From positions 1,674,001 through 1,738,000 of the forward strand of contig NZ_CP041166.1 in NCBI RefSeq assembly GCF_009258045.1: DNA of 64,000 nucleotides, given 5' to 3'. The position numbers were made by a program, and so were the translations under genes. This document shows positions 55,824 to 64,000 of this stretch, piece by piece. Numbering within the stretch: position 1 is the stretch's first letter; the number at the start of each line of letters is the position of its first letter. The notes under the pieces are model-generated. The model had not been told where the DNA came from. It searched no databases and worked only from the letters and a program-made list of their open reading frames with translations. Source of the stretch: Sulfurimonas xiamenensis (lineage in GTDB: Bacteria > Campylobacterota > Campylobacteria > Campylobacterales > Sulfurimonadaceae).

Positions 55824-57083
55824 TTACACTATCCTAATCATTACAGGCTTAAAGTTTACAAACTCCAAAGCCTCGAGTGAATTTATAAGTTTTTGAATAT
55901 CTCTTTCATAAGCAGTATGAGTTGAAATCAGAAGATTTGCGCTTTCTTTTGAAGTTGGTCTTTGAAGCATTGTTTCAACTGATATATCATTCTCTTCAAA
56001 AATTTTAGTTACTTTTGCCAAAACGCCTTTTTTATCCGATACATTTATGCGAAGATAATATTTTGATTTTATATCTTCTATAGGCTTAAGTTTAAGCCCT
56101 GCTTCCATAGGTCTGTCAAAACCAAGCATCGGTCTGCTTTTTCCGCTTCTTGCTATATCTATAATATTTGCTATAACCGCACTTGCAGTTGCATCTCCGC
56201 CTGCACCGGGTCCATAGTATAGTGTTTCTCCCACTTTATCGCCAACCACGCTGATGCCATTCATAACACCATCTATTTTTGATATCATCTCATTTTTGCT
56301 TATCATACTTGCATGTACGCGAAGTTCGACCATATTTTTATCTTTTTTGGCAATTCCCAAAAGTTTTATAGCATATCCAAACTCACTTGCAAAATCAACA
56401 TCCTCTTTAGAGATATTTTCAATGCCCTCTATTAAAATATCTTCAGGTTTTGCATCGATACCGTATGCTATAGAGGCGAGTATAAGAAGTTTATGTGCTG
56501 CGTCATATCCACCGACATCAAAAGTAGGATCTGCTTCAGCATATCCTAAATCTTGCGCTTTTTTAAGAATATCATCATAGTTTACACCGTTTTGAATCAT
56601 CTCAGTGAGCATATAGTTACTTGTGCCGTTCATAATCCCCATAATAGACTCTATATGGTTTGCAGAGAGTCCGTCACGAAGAGCATTGATAATAGGGATA
56701 CCACCTGCAACACTCGCTTCATATTCAAAAGCAATGTCTTGTGCTATCTCTTGAAGTTCATAACGGTGATACGCCAAAAGAGCTTTATTTGCAGTTACTA
56801 CCGCTTTACCGTTTCTAAGAGCCTTTTTAACTATTTCAAACGGCTCTTCAACACCGCCCATAAGCTCAACTACGATATCAATTTCGTCGTCGTTTAAAAT
56901 ATCATCCACATTATCTGTCAGTTTTATATCTAAACCTCTATCCTTGTTTAGATTTTTTACTACACCGCTCTTTACGACTATATCAACACCTGCACGGGCA
57001 GATATAACATCTGCATTATCTTTTAAAATATTGACAACGCTTGCCCCTACTGTTCCTACACCGATTATTCCAATTTTTACCAT
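55824..57083 (-). CDS. hom: Homoserine dehydrogenase
   Basis: A 419-residue NAD(P)-dependent homoserine dehydrogenase of the threonine, methionine and isoleucine branch. The cofactor motif is IIGVGTVGASVV, with ALLAYHRYELQ and GIMNGTSNYML-TEM as the catalytic core (ADPTFDVGGYDAAHK contains the substrate contact residues). The C-terminal 80 residues form an ACT domain (SDKKGVLAKVTKIFEEN) for feedback. It lies 1 bp after the aminotransferase gene and precedes fdhA by 52 bp. Confidence 0.96.
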   Translation of the reverse strand: MVKIGIIGVGTVGASVVNILKDNADVISARAGVDIVVKSGVVKNLNKDRGLDIKLTDNVDDILNDDEIDIVVELMGGVEEPFEIVKKALRNGKAVVTANKALLAYHRYELQEIAQDIAFEYEASVAGGIPIINALRDGLSANHIESIMGIMNGTSNYMLTEMIQNGVNYDDILKKAQDLGYAEADPTFDVGGYDAAHKLLILASIAYGIDAKPEDILIEGIENISKEDVDFASEFGYAIKLLGIAKKDKNMVELRVHASMISKNEMISKIDGVMNGISVVGDKVGETLYYGPGAGGDATASAVIANIIDIARSGKSRPMLGFDRPMEAGLKLKPIEDIKSKYYLRINVSDKKGVLAKVTKIFEENDISVETMLQRPTSKESANLLISTHTAYERDIQKLINSLEALEFVNFKPVMIRIV

Positions 57084-57084
57084 A

Positions 57085-58305
57085 TTACTTTTTTTCTTCT
57101 TGAAATTGTTTTAAAAACTCTTTTATATTTCTAGCTGCTTGGCGAATACGGTTGTCATTTTCTATCAAAGCTATACGAACATACCCTTCACCATATGAGC
57201 CAAATCCGATGCCAGGAGCCACGGCAACACCTGCCTCTTTTAAAAGTCTTTTTGAAAACTCTAAAGATCCTAAATGCTGAGCACATTCAGGCAGTTTTGC
57301 CCAAACAAACATACTGGCATGATTTTTTCTTATATGCCAGCCTGCCCTGTCAAATGCTTTTAACAAAACTTCTTGACGGTGATTATATTTATCCGTTATA
57401 TCTTTAACGCAGTGCTGATCTCCGTTTAATGCAACAGTAGCTGCCACTTGAATCGGCGTAAACATTCCATAATCCAACCAAGATTTGATCTTTTGAAGAG
57501 CGCCTATAAGCTTTTTGTTTCCGACAAAGAAGCCAACGCGCCACCCTGCCATATTGTAGCTTTTTGAAAGAGTAAAACTCTCAACTGCCACATCTTTTGC
57601 TCCAGGTACGCTCATTATAGAAGGCGTTACATAACCGTCAAAAGTTATATCACCATATGCTATATCACTGATAATATAAAATCTTCTCTCTTTTGCCATG
57701 GCAACAAGACGAACATAAAATTCCTGAGTAACAGTTGCTGTTGTAGGATTGTGAGGAAAGTTAACCAAAACATATTTAGGTTTTGGCGAACTCTCTTTTA
57801 AGACTCTATCAAGATCTTCAAAAAATTTATCCTCATCAAGTCTGTAATCATCATCAAACTCTATTCCAAATTTAACAACATTCCCGCCTGCCAATATAAA
57901 AGAGTACTCATGAATTGGATAAGTAGGATCAGGAACAACTGCAACATCTCCAGGATTGGTGATAGCATACGCTAAGTGTGCATACCCCTCTTTGGAACCC
58001 ATTGTAGCTACACACTCTGTTTCAGGATCTAAATCACAGTCATATCTTTTTTTGTACCAATCAGCGATAGCGGCTAAAAGTTTAGGAATACCTTTTGAAG
58101 TTGAATAACCGTGTGTTTTTGTTTTTTGCGCAGACTCAATAAGCTTCTCTCTTATATGCTTAGGAGTATCTCCATCAGGATTTCCCATAGAAAAATCTAT
58201 AACATCAGCACCTGCCCTGCGTTCTGCCATTTTAAGGTCATTTACCTCAGCAAACACATACTTCGGTAACCTTTTTATTCTCTCAAATTGTATCTCGTCA
58301 AACAT
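57085..58305 (-). CDS. Class I/II aminotransferase (AlaC/LL-DAP aminotransferase-like)
   Basis: A 406-residue PLP aminotransferase. The PLP lysine lies in SFTLSKSYNMAGWRVGF (K248 from this start), and FSMGNPDGDTP plus NFPHNPTTATV are conserved. The protein resembles AlaC-type alanine and LL-diaminopimelate aminotransferases. The start is the ATG at 58305, six bases after AGGA; the ATG at 58311 touches that site. It is followed by hom with 1 bp, which fits amino acid synthesis from aspartate. Exact substrate is unresolved. Confidence 0.9.
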   Translation of the reverse strand: MFDEIQFERIKRLPKYVFAEVNDLKMAERRAGADVIDFSMGNPDGDTPKHIREKLIESAQKTKTHGYSTSKGIPKLLAAIADWYKKRYDCDLDPETECVATMGSKEGYAHLAYAITNPGDVAVVPDPTYPIHEYSFILAGGNVVKFGIEFDDDYRLDEDKFFEDLDRVLKESSPKPKYVLVNFPHNPTTATVTQEFYVRLVAMAKERRFYIISDIAYGDITFDGYVTPSIMSVPGAKDVAVESFTLSKSYNMAGWRVGFFVGNKKLIGALQKIKSWLDYGMFTPIQVAATVALNGDQHCVKDITDKYNHRQEVLLKAFDRAGWHIRKNHASMFVWAKLPECAQHLGSLEFSKRLLKEAGVAVAPGIGFGSYGEGYVRIALIENDNRIRQAARNIKEFLKQFQEEKK

Positions 58306-58361
58306 GAACATTCCTGCTTAAATAATTAATGACATTCTATCAAAAAAATTTGATAATTAGT

Positions 58362-59225
58362 TTATTTTTTAATTACCGGTTTTAAAACTAAATCATCTTT
58401 GATATTTTTAAGCGTGTATATATCGGAAATTTTTACATAATGGGTGTTTTCATGCATATTTAAAGTTAGATATGTTTTTTTTGTATCTATCTTAATAACT
58501 CTTAGCAAATTTAAAAATTTATCATAAAATGCAATATGCGGATACCAGTTATTTCTAGAAGAACTTATTATATCTATCTTATCTATTTTTGAAACATTTA
58601 ACCAGTAGGAGTAAAGAGATCTTTTTAATCTTATCTCTTCAGAATCTTCAAGAGTAGTAACATCAAGTTTGGCATTTTTCATATCTATCACATAAGACCA
58701 ATCTGTTTGTGACTCTTTTATAACATCAACAATTTCACAACCATTTTTTTTCAGTTCTTGACTAATAACTAAAGGATCAGCAGCATATTCGGAAATCAAA
58801 CTTATTTTCCAAATAAATTCTGAGTCATTAAAACTTGATTCTTTTGTGACATATCTATAATACCCTATATTTCTTAGTGAGTCACTCATTATTTTTACAA
58901 AAAACAGAGGAGCGCCTTTAGTTTTAAAGCTTATATTTGTCTCTTGAGGCTTTTTAAAAAACAGATTTAAAATACCATTCTCTTTAAGTGTTTGAATAAC
59001 TTTAATAGAGTTTACTCTTCCATCACTGTTATAATACTCCTCTTTTGGAGTGAAAATAATATCTATATAAGCTCTATCTTTCTCAAATGTAACTGGATTA
59101 ATTAAATTTCTAATCTTTTTAATCAAAAAATCTTCACTTTTTTCACTTTCAAATTTTTCTGTTTCTAATATATCTGCATAGGAGAATGAGAAAAGCAAAG
59201 TAAAAATAAAAAATACTTTTACCAT
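58362..59225 (-). CDS. Exported protein of unknown function
   Basis: A 287-residue protein with a signal peptide (MVKVFFIFTLLFSFSYA, 17 residues). The mature part is polar and appears to contain repeated beta-alpha units; it has one central Cys (about 172) and no catalytic motif I recognise. It overlaps the RodZ-like gene by 7 bp, so the two are translationally linked and may act together in the envelope. The family seems restricted to this phylum as far as I can tell; that is inference from failure to recognise it. Confidence 0.72.
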   Translation of the reverse strand: MVKVFFIFTLLFSFSYADILETEKFESEKSEDFLIKKIRNLINPVTFEKDRAYIDIIFTPKEEYYNSDGRVNSIKVIQTLKENGILNLFFKKPQETNISFKTKGAPLFFVKIMSDSLRNIGYYRYVTKESSFNDSEFIWKISLISEYAADPLVISQELKKNGCEIVDVIKESQTDWSYVIDMKNAKLDVTTLEDSEEIRLKRSLYSYWLNVSKIDKIDIISSSRNNWYPHIAFYDKFLNLLRVIKIDTKKTYLTLNMHENTHYVKISDIYTLKNIKDDLVLKPVIKK

Positions 59226-60112
59226 CCTTTGCCTTTGTTTAATCTCTTAAACTCTTCCATATCTATCTCTTTTAATTCTGAATTTATATATGAAAATATT
59301 ATATTTTTAGGATTTGAAAATTTTATAATCTCTCCGTTTATCTCTATATCTATATATCCATGCCCAAACAACAGCAACCACTCTTTTTTTGGGTCCAAAG
59401 AAAACTCCCCAGAAAGCGTTTCTTGATATCTTTTATAATTTTTTAAGTCAATATAACCAAGCCATACTTTACTTTTTGGAATAATTTTAAATGAAACTTG
59501 CTGAACTTCTACATCCCCATTTTGAGATTCTACTGATTCTGCTTCATATACTGATTTAAGTTCTTCTGCTAATTCAGACTCTTTGGTTGATTCCAATAAC
59601 TCGGCTGACTCTACAGCTTCTGCTGCTTCTGGAAGTTCTTGTACCTCTTGCGTGTTTAAACTTCTGTTTTCATCAGGCAGAGAACTGTTTTTATCATTTT
59701 GAATCTCTAAAATATTGCTTTTGGCACTCTCTATTACACTATTGTCAATTGTATAAAGTACATCTTCCGAAGACTTTATAATAAAATATGTCAATGCAGC
59801 AATAACAACTATTCCAAAAATTATATACAAAAGTGTGAAATTTCTTTTTTCTTTAATAAGATAACGAGATAAATTAACACTCTCTTCAACAGGTGCATTG
59901 CTTTGAAAATATTCGTTGGCTTTATCTCTTAATTCACTTAAATCAAGAGAATATTCTCTCTCGAGTATAGATAAAAAACCCTTAAGCTGAACACTGTTCA
60001 TACCTTCAAAATTTTCATCTAAAAGTGCCTGAGCATGGATTAAAGAAATATGTGTTTCTTCATGAATTTTTTGAGCGCTAAATTTTTTTAATTTTTCAAC
60101 ATCTTCACTCAT
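59219..60112 (-). CDS. Bitopic membrane protein, RodZ-like in layout
   Basis: A 297-residue protein. Residues 1-90 form a helical cytoplasmic domain, 93-113 is a transmembrane helix (LYIIFGIVVIAALTYFII), 125-205 is a Glu/Ala/Ser-rich disordered linker, and 210-285 is a compact beta domain (VSFKIIPKSKVWLGYIDLKN). This order (cytoplasmic helical domain, one helix, linker, periplasmic beta domain of DUF4115 type) is that of RodZ, which couples MreB to the wall. No helix-turn-helix consensus was recognised in the N domain, so RodZ is a hypothesis. It overlaps rlmB by 4 bp. Confidence 0.72.
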   Translation of the reverse strand: MSEDVEKLKKFSAQKIHEETHISLIHAQALLDENFEGMNSVQLKGFLSILEREYSLDLSELRDKANEYFQSNAPVEESVNLSRYLIKEKRNFTLLYIIFGIVVIAALTYFIIKSSEDVLYTIDNSVIESAKSNILEIQNDKNSSLPDENRSLNTQEVQELPEAAEAVESAELLESTKESELAEELKSVYEAESVESQNGDVEVQQVSFKIIPKSKVWLGYIDLKNYKRYQETLSGEFSLDPKKEWLLLFGHGYIDIEINGEIIKFSNPKNIIFSYINSELKEIDMEEFKRLNKGKGW

Positions 60113-60789
60113 ATTCTCATCCTATCCATCAATATAGCTCCAGCTGCACCTACATTTAAAGAATCAAACTTATGTGACATTTTTATACTTACTATCTCAT
60201 CTAGTTTTGAAGTTACTCTGGCACTCAACCCTTCACCTTCACTGCCTAAAAACAAAGCTCTTTTTTGTTTCACTTTAACATCACGAATATCTTTGCCATT
60301 CATATCTGCCCCATAAGTGTAGAAACCCGACATTTTAAGATCATTCATTACATTATGAACATTTGTTTCTATTGCAAAAGGCATATCCAAAAGTGCTCCT
60401 GTACTAGTTCTGACAATAGCTTCAAGAGGCAGTGTTTTTACCCCGCATGCTATAACTGCTTCAACACCCAAAGCATAAGCACTCCTGATTATTGCGCCGA
60501 TATTTCCAACATCAGTCAAACCTGATAAAACAAGTACAAATTCATAATTTAAAAATGTTTTATAGTCATAGAGTTTATAAGGATCAATTTCTGCGAGTAT
60601 CCCTTGATGAGATGCATTTTTACACATTTTTCCCGCTGCATCAGATGGGATTCTTTTGATTTCAAAATCCATCTTCATAAGACGCGAATACTCTTTTTTA
60701 TCTATCTCTTTTGCTAAATAAAGTGTTTTTATCTTTTGTGGATGATTGGCAATGATATAATTGATTGGTTGTTTTGCATAAATTAACAT
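60109..60789 (-). CDS. rlmB: 23S rRNA 2'-O-ribose methyltransferase (RlmB/TrmH family)
   Basis: A 226-residue SpoU-type SPOUT methyltransferase. The knot motifs are LSGLTDVGNIGAIIRSA, LFLGSEGEGLS and LNVGAAGAIL. The N-terminal 75 residues form the L30e-like RNA-binding domain (IIANHPQKIKTLYLAK). RlmB modifies G2251 of 23S rRNA; the exact nucleotide is by family only. It is followed by the RodZ-like gene with a 4-bp overlap. Confidence 0.9.
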   Translation of the reverse strand: MLIYAKQPINYIIANHPQKIKTLYLAKEIDKKEYSRLMKMDFEIKRIPSDAAGKMCKNASHQGILAEIDPYKLYDYKTFLNYEFVLVLSGLTDVGNIGAIIRSAYALGVEAVIACGVKTLPLEAIVRTSTGALLDMPFAIETNVHNVMNDLKMSGFYTYGADMNGKDIRDVKVKQKRALFLGSEGEGLSARVTSKLDEIVSIKMSHKFDSLNVGAAGAILMDRMRI

Positions 60790-60847
60790 AAAGACATTTT
60801 ATCCAAAAAAGTTAAATATAGAGTGCGTATATAAAAACTCCCTCTAT

Positions 60848-61663
60848 TTAAAGTTTTAATAATCTTTCATAACATGCTTTTGTATTTTCACCAGTTATTT
60901 TGCCAATAAGTTTTGCTTGAACTTTTTTCGGCAAATCAAGCTCTAAAATATCATTTTGAGTTATTGCGCTGCTGTTTTGTGCCTTTGATGCACTAATAAC
61001 GACAACCCACTCCCCTCGAAGATTTGCATCAAGTTTGTGTTTTATCTCATCTGCCGTTCCAAAATAATAATTTTGATACTTTTTTGTAAGCTCTTTTGCT
61101 AAAAATATCTCTCTTTTAGGTTCTTCGTAAGAGAGTTCGTCCAAAAGTTTGGCAAGCCTATGTGGAGATTCATAGAGAACTGTGGTAAATCCGCTTCCAA
61201 GAGCACCTTGAAGCGAGGCTGCTCTCTCTTTACCTTTGTGAGGCAAAAATCCCCAAAAAAGCATCTTTGTATCTACAAATCCGCTTGCCACAAAAGCAGT
61301 TAAAAGTGCATTTGCACCGGGCAGAACATCATAAGCAACACCCATCTCTTGACAATATTTTACTAAAGCTTGTCCGGGGTCACTTATACCGGGCATGCCG
61401 GCATCACTTACATAAATAACATTTTGATCAAAAAAAGAGGGCTCTAGTTTTGCTATAAACTCTTTTTCATTATGAGAGTGGAGTGAAATAAAATTTTGAT
61501 CAGATTTAAAGTCAGTGCTATACCGCTCTTTTAAAATATGGATAAGTTTTTTTGTAACGCGAGTATCTTCGCATAAAAGGGTGTCGGCACTACTTAGAGC
61601 CTCTATGGCTCTAAGCGATATATCGCCTATATTTCCAATCGGAGTTGGAACAAGTGTAAGCAA
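60848..61663 (-). CDS. rsmI: 16S rRNA (cytidine-1402-2'-O)-methyltransferase
   Basis: A 271-residue RsmI. LVPTPIGNIGDISLRAIE is the N-terminal signature and VSDAGMPGISDPG the SAM-binding one; the later EWVVVISASK block is also conserved. It methylates the 2'-O of C1402 in 16S rRNA of the decoding centre. It starts 12 bp after rpmE and rlmB begins 58 bp after its stop. Confidence 0.95.
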   Translation of the reverse strand: MLTLVPTPIGNIGDISLRAIEALSSADTLLCEDTRVTKKLIHILKERYSTDFKSDQNFISLHSHNEKEFIAKLEPSFFDQNVIYVSDAGMPGISDPGQALVKYCQEMGVAYDVLPGANALLTAFVASGFVDTKMLFWGFLPHKGKERAASLQGALGSGFTTVLYESPHRLAKLLDELSYEEPKREIFLAKELTKKYQNYYFGTADEIKHKLDANLRGEWVVVISASKAQNSSAITQNDILELDLPKKVQAKLIGKITGENTKACYERLLKL

Positions 61664-61675
61664 GAAAAATCTTGA

Positions 61676-61876
61676 TTATTTTTTTGCGTAACGCTGGTTG
61701 AATTTCTCAATTCTTCCTGCAGTATCTACCATTCTCTCAGAACCTGTAAAGAAAGGGTGACACTCATTACAGATGTCAATTCTCATCTCATCTTTTTGAC
61801 TTAATGTCTCAAAAGTGTTTCCACATGCACAAGTTACAGTACATGTTACTAATTTCGGGTGGATATCTTTTTTCAT
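61676..61876 (-). CDS. rpmE: Ribosomal protein L31 (zinc-binding form)
   Basis: A 66-residue L31 of the C+ type, with zinc-binding C16, C18, C36 and C39, which match the E. coli positions within one residue. The C-terminal NQRYAKK is typical. Its 5' leader of about 75 nt carries two tandem hairpins with near-identical loops, followed by AAAGG and the start; this suggests regulation at the RNA level. rsmI follows 12 bp later. Confidence 0.97.
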   Translation of the reverse strand: MKKDIHPKLVTCTVTCACGNTFETLSQKDEMRIDICNECHPFFTGSERMVDTAGRIEKFNQRYAKK

Positions 61877-61889
61877 TTTTTTACCTTTT

Positions 61890-61947
61890 GATACTCGTTT
61901 GCGTGCGAATATCTATATATTTTTTAAATCCGTATGGGTGCGGATTT
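61890..61947 (-). promoter_or_regulatory. rpmE 5' leader with two tandem hairpins sharing a loop
   Basis: On the minus strand a TATAAT (61964-61959) is followed by hairpin A (61947-61926, AAATCCG/CGGATTT, 7 bp) and hairpin B (61913-61890, GATATTCG/CGAGTATC, 8 positions with one mismatch), 12 nt apart. Loops are CACCCATA and CACGCAAA, each closed by a C-G pair: six of eight loop bases agree although the stems differ. The AAAGG ribosome binding site follows hairpin B. It looks like a protein-binding leader, perhaps for L31 itself. Confidence 0.72.
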
Positions 61948-61976
61948 TTAAGATTGCAATTATAGCTGAATTTATC

Positions 61977-62660
61977 TTAAAGAAGTATTTTAGCTGCTAT
62001 TGCCGCTACAGCGCTCTCTGATCTTAATACCATCGGCGTATCTAATCTAAATGTTTTTAAAGATGAAAGAAGCTCTCTCTCTTTATCAGAAAATCCACCT
62101 TCACACCCTATTAAAACTCTTTTTATACCACTGTAGTCCTGCAATGCATTTTGACAAAAATCAAATACATTTACATCAGGAAACTTCGTTACAAACTCTT
62201 CTATGTTTTTATAGGTGTCAAACTCTATATATGTACTTCTGCCGCACTGCTGCATAGAAGCTTCTAAAATTCTCTCAAATCTTTTAAAATCAAGTTTAAA
62301 ATTTTTCTGACTTCTATCACAAAATATAAATGATATTCTCTCAACTCCTGTCTCACAAAGAGAAGGAAGCACTTTTTCTATAGAATTTGAGTCTATTACG
62401 CACCAACCAAGATGAAGAGACTTTGTGCTTTTAATTTCCTCTTTTTTTGAAAAAAGCAGCGATAACTCTGCACTTCTTGGCTCAACGCTCTCTATTTTGT
62501 ATCTATGTAAAATCTCTAAATTCTGTTTTGCTCTAAAATATAATTCATCACCCTTTTTGTGACGACGAACTTTGATTAAATATTTGTATAAGTCACCTCT
62601 TATACAAAGAGTATCACGACCTGCTTCATCATCAAATATATATATCAATTCCACATCCAA
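61977..62660 (-). CDS. rsmE: 16S rRNA (uracil-1498-N3)-methyltransferase
   Basis: A 227-residue RsmE SPOUT enzyme. The N-terminal PUA-like part shows HKKGDELYFRAK, and the knot has RVLIGCEGGFSDKERELL and LRSESAVAAIAAKILL. It methylates U1498 of 16S rRNA. Its start overlaps the preceding membrane protein gene by 16 bp. A promoter and the rpmE leader begin right after its stop. Confidence 0.95.
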   Translation of the reverse strand: MDVELIYIFDDEAGRDTLCIRGDLYKYLIKVRRHKKGDELYFRAKQNLEILHRYKIESVEPRSAELSLLFSKKEEIKSTKSLHLGWCVIDSNSIEKVLPSLCETGVERISFIFCDRSQKNFKLDFKRFERILEASMQQCGRSTYIEFDTYKNIEEFVTKFPDVNVFDFCQNALQDYSGIKRVLIGCEGGFSDKERELLSSLKTFRLDTPMVLRSESAVAAIAAKILL

Positions 62661-63052
62661 ACAGAGATACTTAATACTAAAAATATTTCAAGAGAGAAAA
62701 TTTTCAGTGCATATGATTTATAGTTTTCAAACGCATTGTTCTCTTTTTTCTTGAGATATTTCAACTTTATAGAGCGTTTAAATTCAAGATAAATTAAAAT
62801 TACGGCAAGAAGAATCATAATAATATTTTCTGCCGTAAAATCTAAATGTTTAGCCGCCATCATAACTACACCCGTAAAAATAATTGCAACTATAACTGTT
62901 CCAACAATTGGTGTAAAAAGCGACATTGTCCTTGTGTATTTTGTTAAATTTTTCATACTTAAAAGTATCAAAACATTTATAAAAATCACGCCCAAAACTG
63001 TAATAACACTATAGTTATGTGTTACAATACTCATATCATACATTTCATTCAT
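62645..63052 (-). CDS. Membrane protein of unknown function
   Basis: A 135-residue protein with four predicted transmembrane helices (about 17-34, 43-62, 72-88, 116-133) and a basic cytoplasmic loop (KRSIKLKYLKKKEN). I recognise no family. Its 3' end overlaps rsmE by 16 bp, so it is transcribed together with rsmE, and it is divergent from moeA. Three in-frame ATGs at the N terminus, none with a strong ribosome binding site, leave the start open. Confidence 0.7.
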   Translation of the reverse strand: MNEMYDMSIVTHNYSVITVLGVIFINVLILLSMKNLTKYTRTMSLFTPIVGTVIVAIIFTGVVMMAAKHLDFTAENIIMILLAVILIYLEFKRSIKLKYLKKKENNAFENYKSYALKIFSLEIFLVLSISVWMWN

Positions 63053-63089
63053 GATGAAATTTTACAATAAATTTAATAAAAGAAGAGAC

Positions 63090-64000
63090 ATGGCAGTTAC
63101 AATAGAAGAAGCATTTGAATATATTTATAAAAATACTACGGCAAAATCAATCAAGATATTACCGATTGAGCAAGTTTTAGGATATGTTTTGGCAGAAGAT
63201 ATTATTGCATCGCACAATCTTCCGCCTTATGACAATTCAGCTATGGACGGTTATGCTGTTAAAGTTGAAGATGCAGGCAAAGAGGTAAAAGTAAATCATA
63301 CAATTTTTGCGGGTGATGATTCAAAAGAGGAGTTAAAAAGCGGATTTGCTATCAAAATAATGACGGGGGCAAGGGTTCCAAAAGGGTGTGAAACAATTGT
63401 TCCAATTGAAGATGCAGTAATTTCACAGGATAAAATAAAACTTCCCAAAAAATTAAAACCATTTAGACATATCCGTTTATGTGGTGAAGATATCAAAAGC
63501 GCAACTACTCTGTTAAAGAGAGGACAAAGACTTCAAGCGCATCATATTACACTCTTAGCTTCACAGGGCATAAGTCACACTAAAGTTTACAAAAAACCAA
63601 AAGTAGCTATATTTGCTTCGGGGAACGAGCTTAAAATGCATTTTGAGAATGTTACATCCTATCAGCTCTACAACACAAATACTCCAACATTTTTTTCAAG
63701 AGTCAAAGAACTCGGATGTGAAGTTGACTTTATCGGAACATCTCAAGACTCTTTAAAAGATATACAAGAACATATAAAAAGTGCTCTTGAGAGCGACCTT
63801 ATCATCACTTCAGGAGGGGTTAGCGTAGGTGATGCAGACTTTACAAAAGAGGCTTTTGGTGCATTCGGTTATGAAATATTTTTTGATAAAATTGACATTA
63901 AACCAGGCAAACCAACAACTTTTGGACGCATAAAAGATACTTTAATTTTAAATCTTCCGGGAAATCCTCTGGCAGCCGCACTCAATTTTGAACTTTTTGG
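63090..64000 (+). CDS. moeA: Molybdopterin molybdenumtransferase, 3' end beyond the window
   Basis: The first 303 residues of a MoeA, which inserts molybdate into molybdopterin. PPYDNSAMDGYAV, IMTGARVPKG, ITSGGVSVGD and the terminal LNLPGNPLAAALNFELF are family motifs. AGAAGAG precedes the ATG at 63090. The frame is open to the window edge and the C-terminal domain (about 100 residues) is missing. It fits the molybdenum theme with modB/modC and fdhA. Confidence 0.96.
   Translation, partial: MAVTIEEAFEYIYKNTTAKSIKILPIEQVLGYVLAEDIIASHNLPPYDNSAMDGYAVKVEDAGKEVKVNHTIFAGDDSKEELKSGFAIKIMTGARVPKGCETIVPIEDAVISQDKIKLPKKLKPFRHIRLCGEDIKSATTLLKRGQRLQAHHITLLASQGISHTKVYKKPKVAIFASGNELKMHFENVTSYQLYNTNTPTFFSRVKELGCEVDFIGTSQDSLKDIQEHIKSALESDLIITSGGVSVGDADFTKEAFGAFGYEIFFDKIDIKPGKPTTFGRIKDTLILNLPGNPLAAALNFELF

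Overview
The window is AT-rich, gene-dense chromosomal DNA from a Campylobacterota (epsilonproteobacterial) bacterium. It is most like a free-living Sulfurimonas-type organism (inference from gene content and protein character; no rRNA gene is present to settle it). Pointers are a sodium channel that matches Arcobacter NavAb in the residue numbering of its filter and gating charges, the di-MOP/modB/modC arrangement, a glutamine synthetase with Phe at the adenylylation site, a cysteine-type formate dehydrogenase and compact operons with 1-4 bp overlaps. I found no rRNA, tRNA, CRISPR array, insertion sequence or prophage. Nearly all DNA is coding; the only gene-free stretch over 300 bp is 2890-3414.

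Layout. 0-6 kb: endonuclease IV with an overlapping small lipoprotein, a NavAb-type channel, a Y-family DNA polymerase with a large insertion, and a PD-(D/E)xK (DUF234-type) protein. 6-10.3 kb: N-carbamoylputrescine amidase, a CNNM-type CBS membrane protein, and a molybdate ABC operon without modA. 10.3-16.4 kb: six minus-strand genes (RecD2-type helicase, TIGR01777 epimerase, CPA2 antiporter, AmmeMemoRadiSam A and B, cupin). 16.6-21 kb: an SDR enzyme, a small island with a DpnI-type methyl-directed endonuclease next to glyQ, and a divergent MerR/AhpD-like pair around a perfect 25-bp palindrome. 21-32.3 kb: housekeeping metabolism (DUF89 phosphatase, purE, U32 protein, HisJ-type phosphatase, trxA, trxB, dapB, purF, radical SAM protein, hisIE, SPFH protein, ilvE).

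32.5-39.1 kb is a phosphate module: porin, pstS, polyphosphate kinase 2, pstC-pstA-pstB-phoU. Three promoters in it (porin, pstS, pstC) share one geometry: two 7-bp TTGTAAT-like half-sites at 11-bp period, then exactly 10 bp, then a -10 hexamer. This is a Pho-box promoter and ties the porin to phosphate uptake. Then come glnA, leuA and a Ca/Na antiporter.

43.6-51 kb is a six-gene minus-strand chain with junctions of 4 bp or less (alaS, CopD-like protein, maf, bioF-like, orphan ABC ATPase, PBP1A). 51-63 kb is almost entirely minus strand: DUF523, aldehyde dehydrogenase, yraN, formate dehydrogenase alpha, hom, an aminotransferase, two envelope proteins (one RodZ-like in layout), then a ribosome-linked group (rlmB, rsmI, rpmE, rsmE). 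The rpmE leader carries two tandem hairpins whose 8-nt loops are nearly identical. The window ends inside moeA.

The signals most worth following are the three-promoter Pho regulon, the rpmE tandem-hairpin leader, the DpnI island bounded by near-repeats of the glyQ 3' end, and the MerR/AhpD palindrome. I saw no defence island or secretion cluster.
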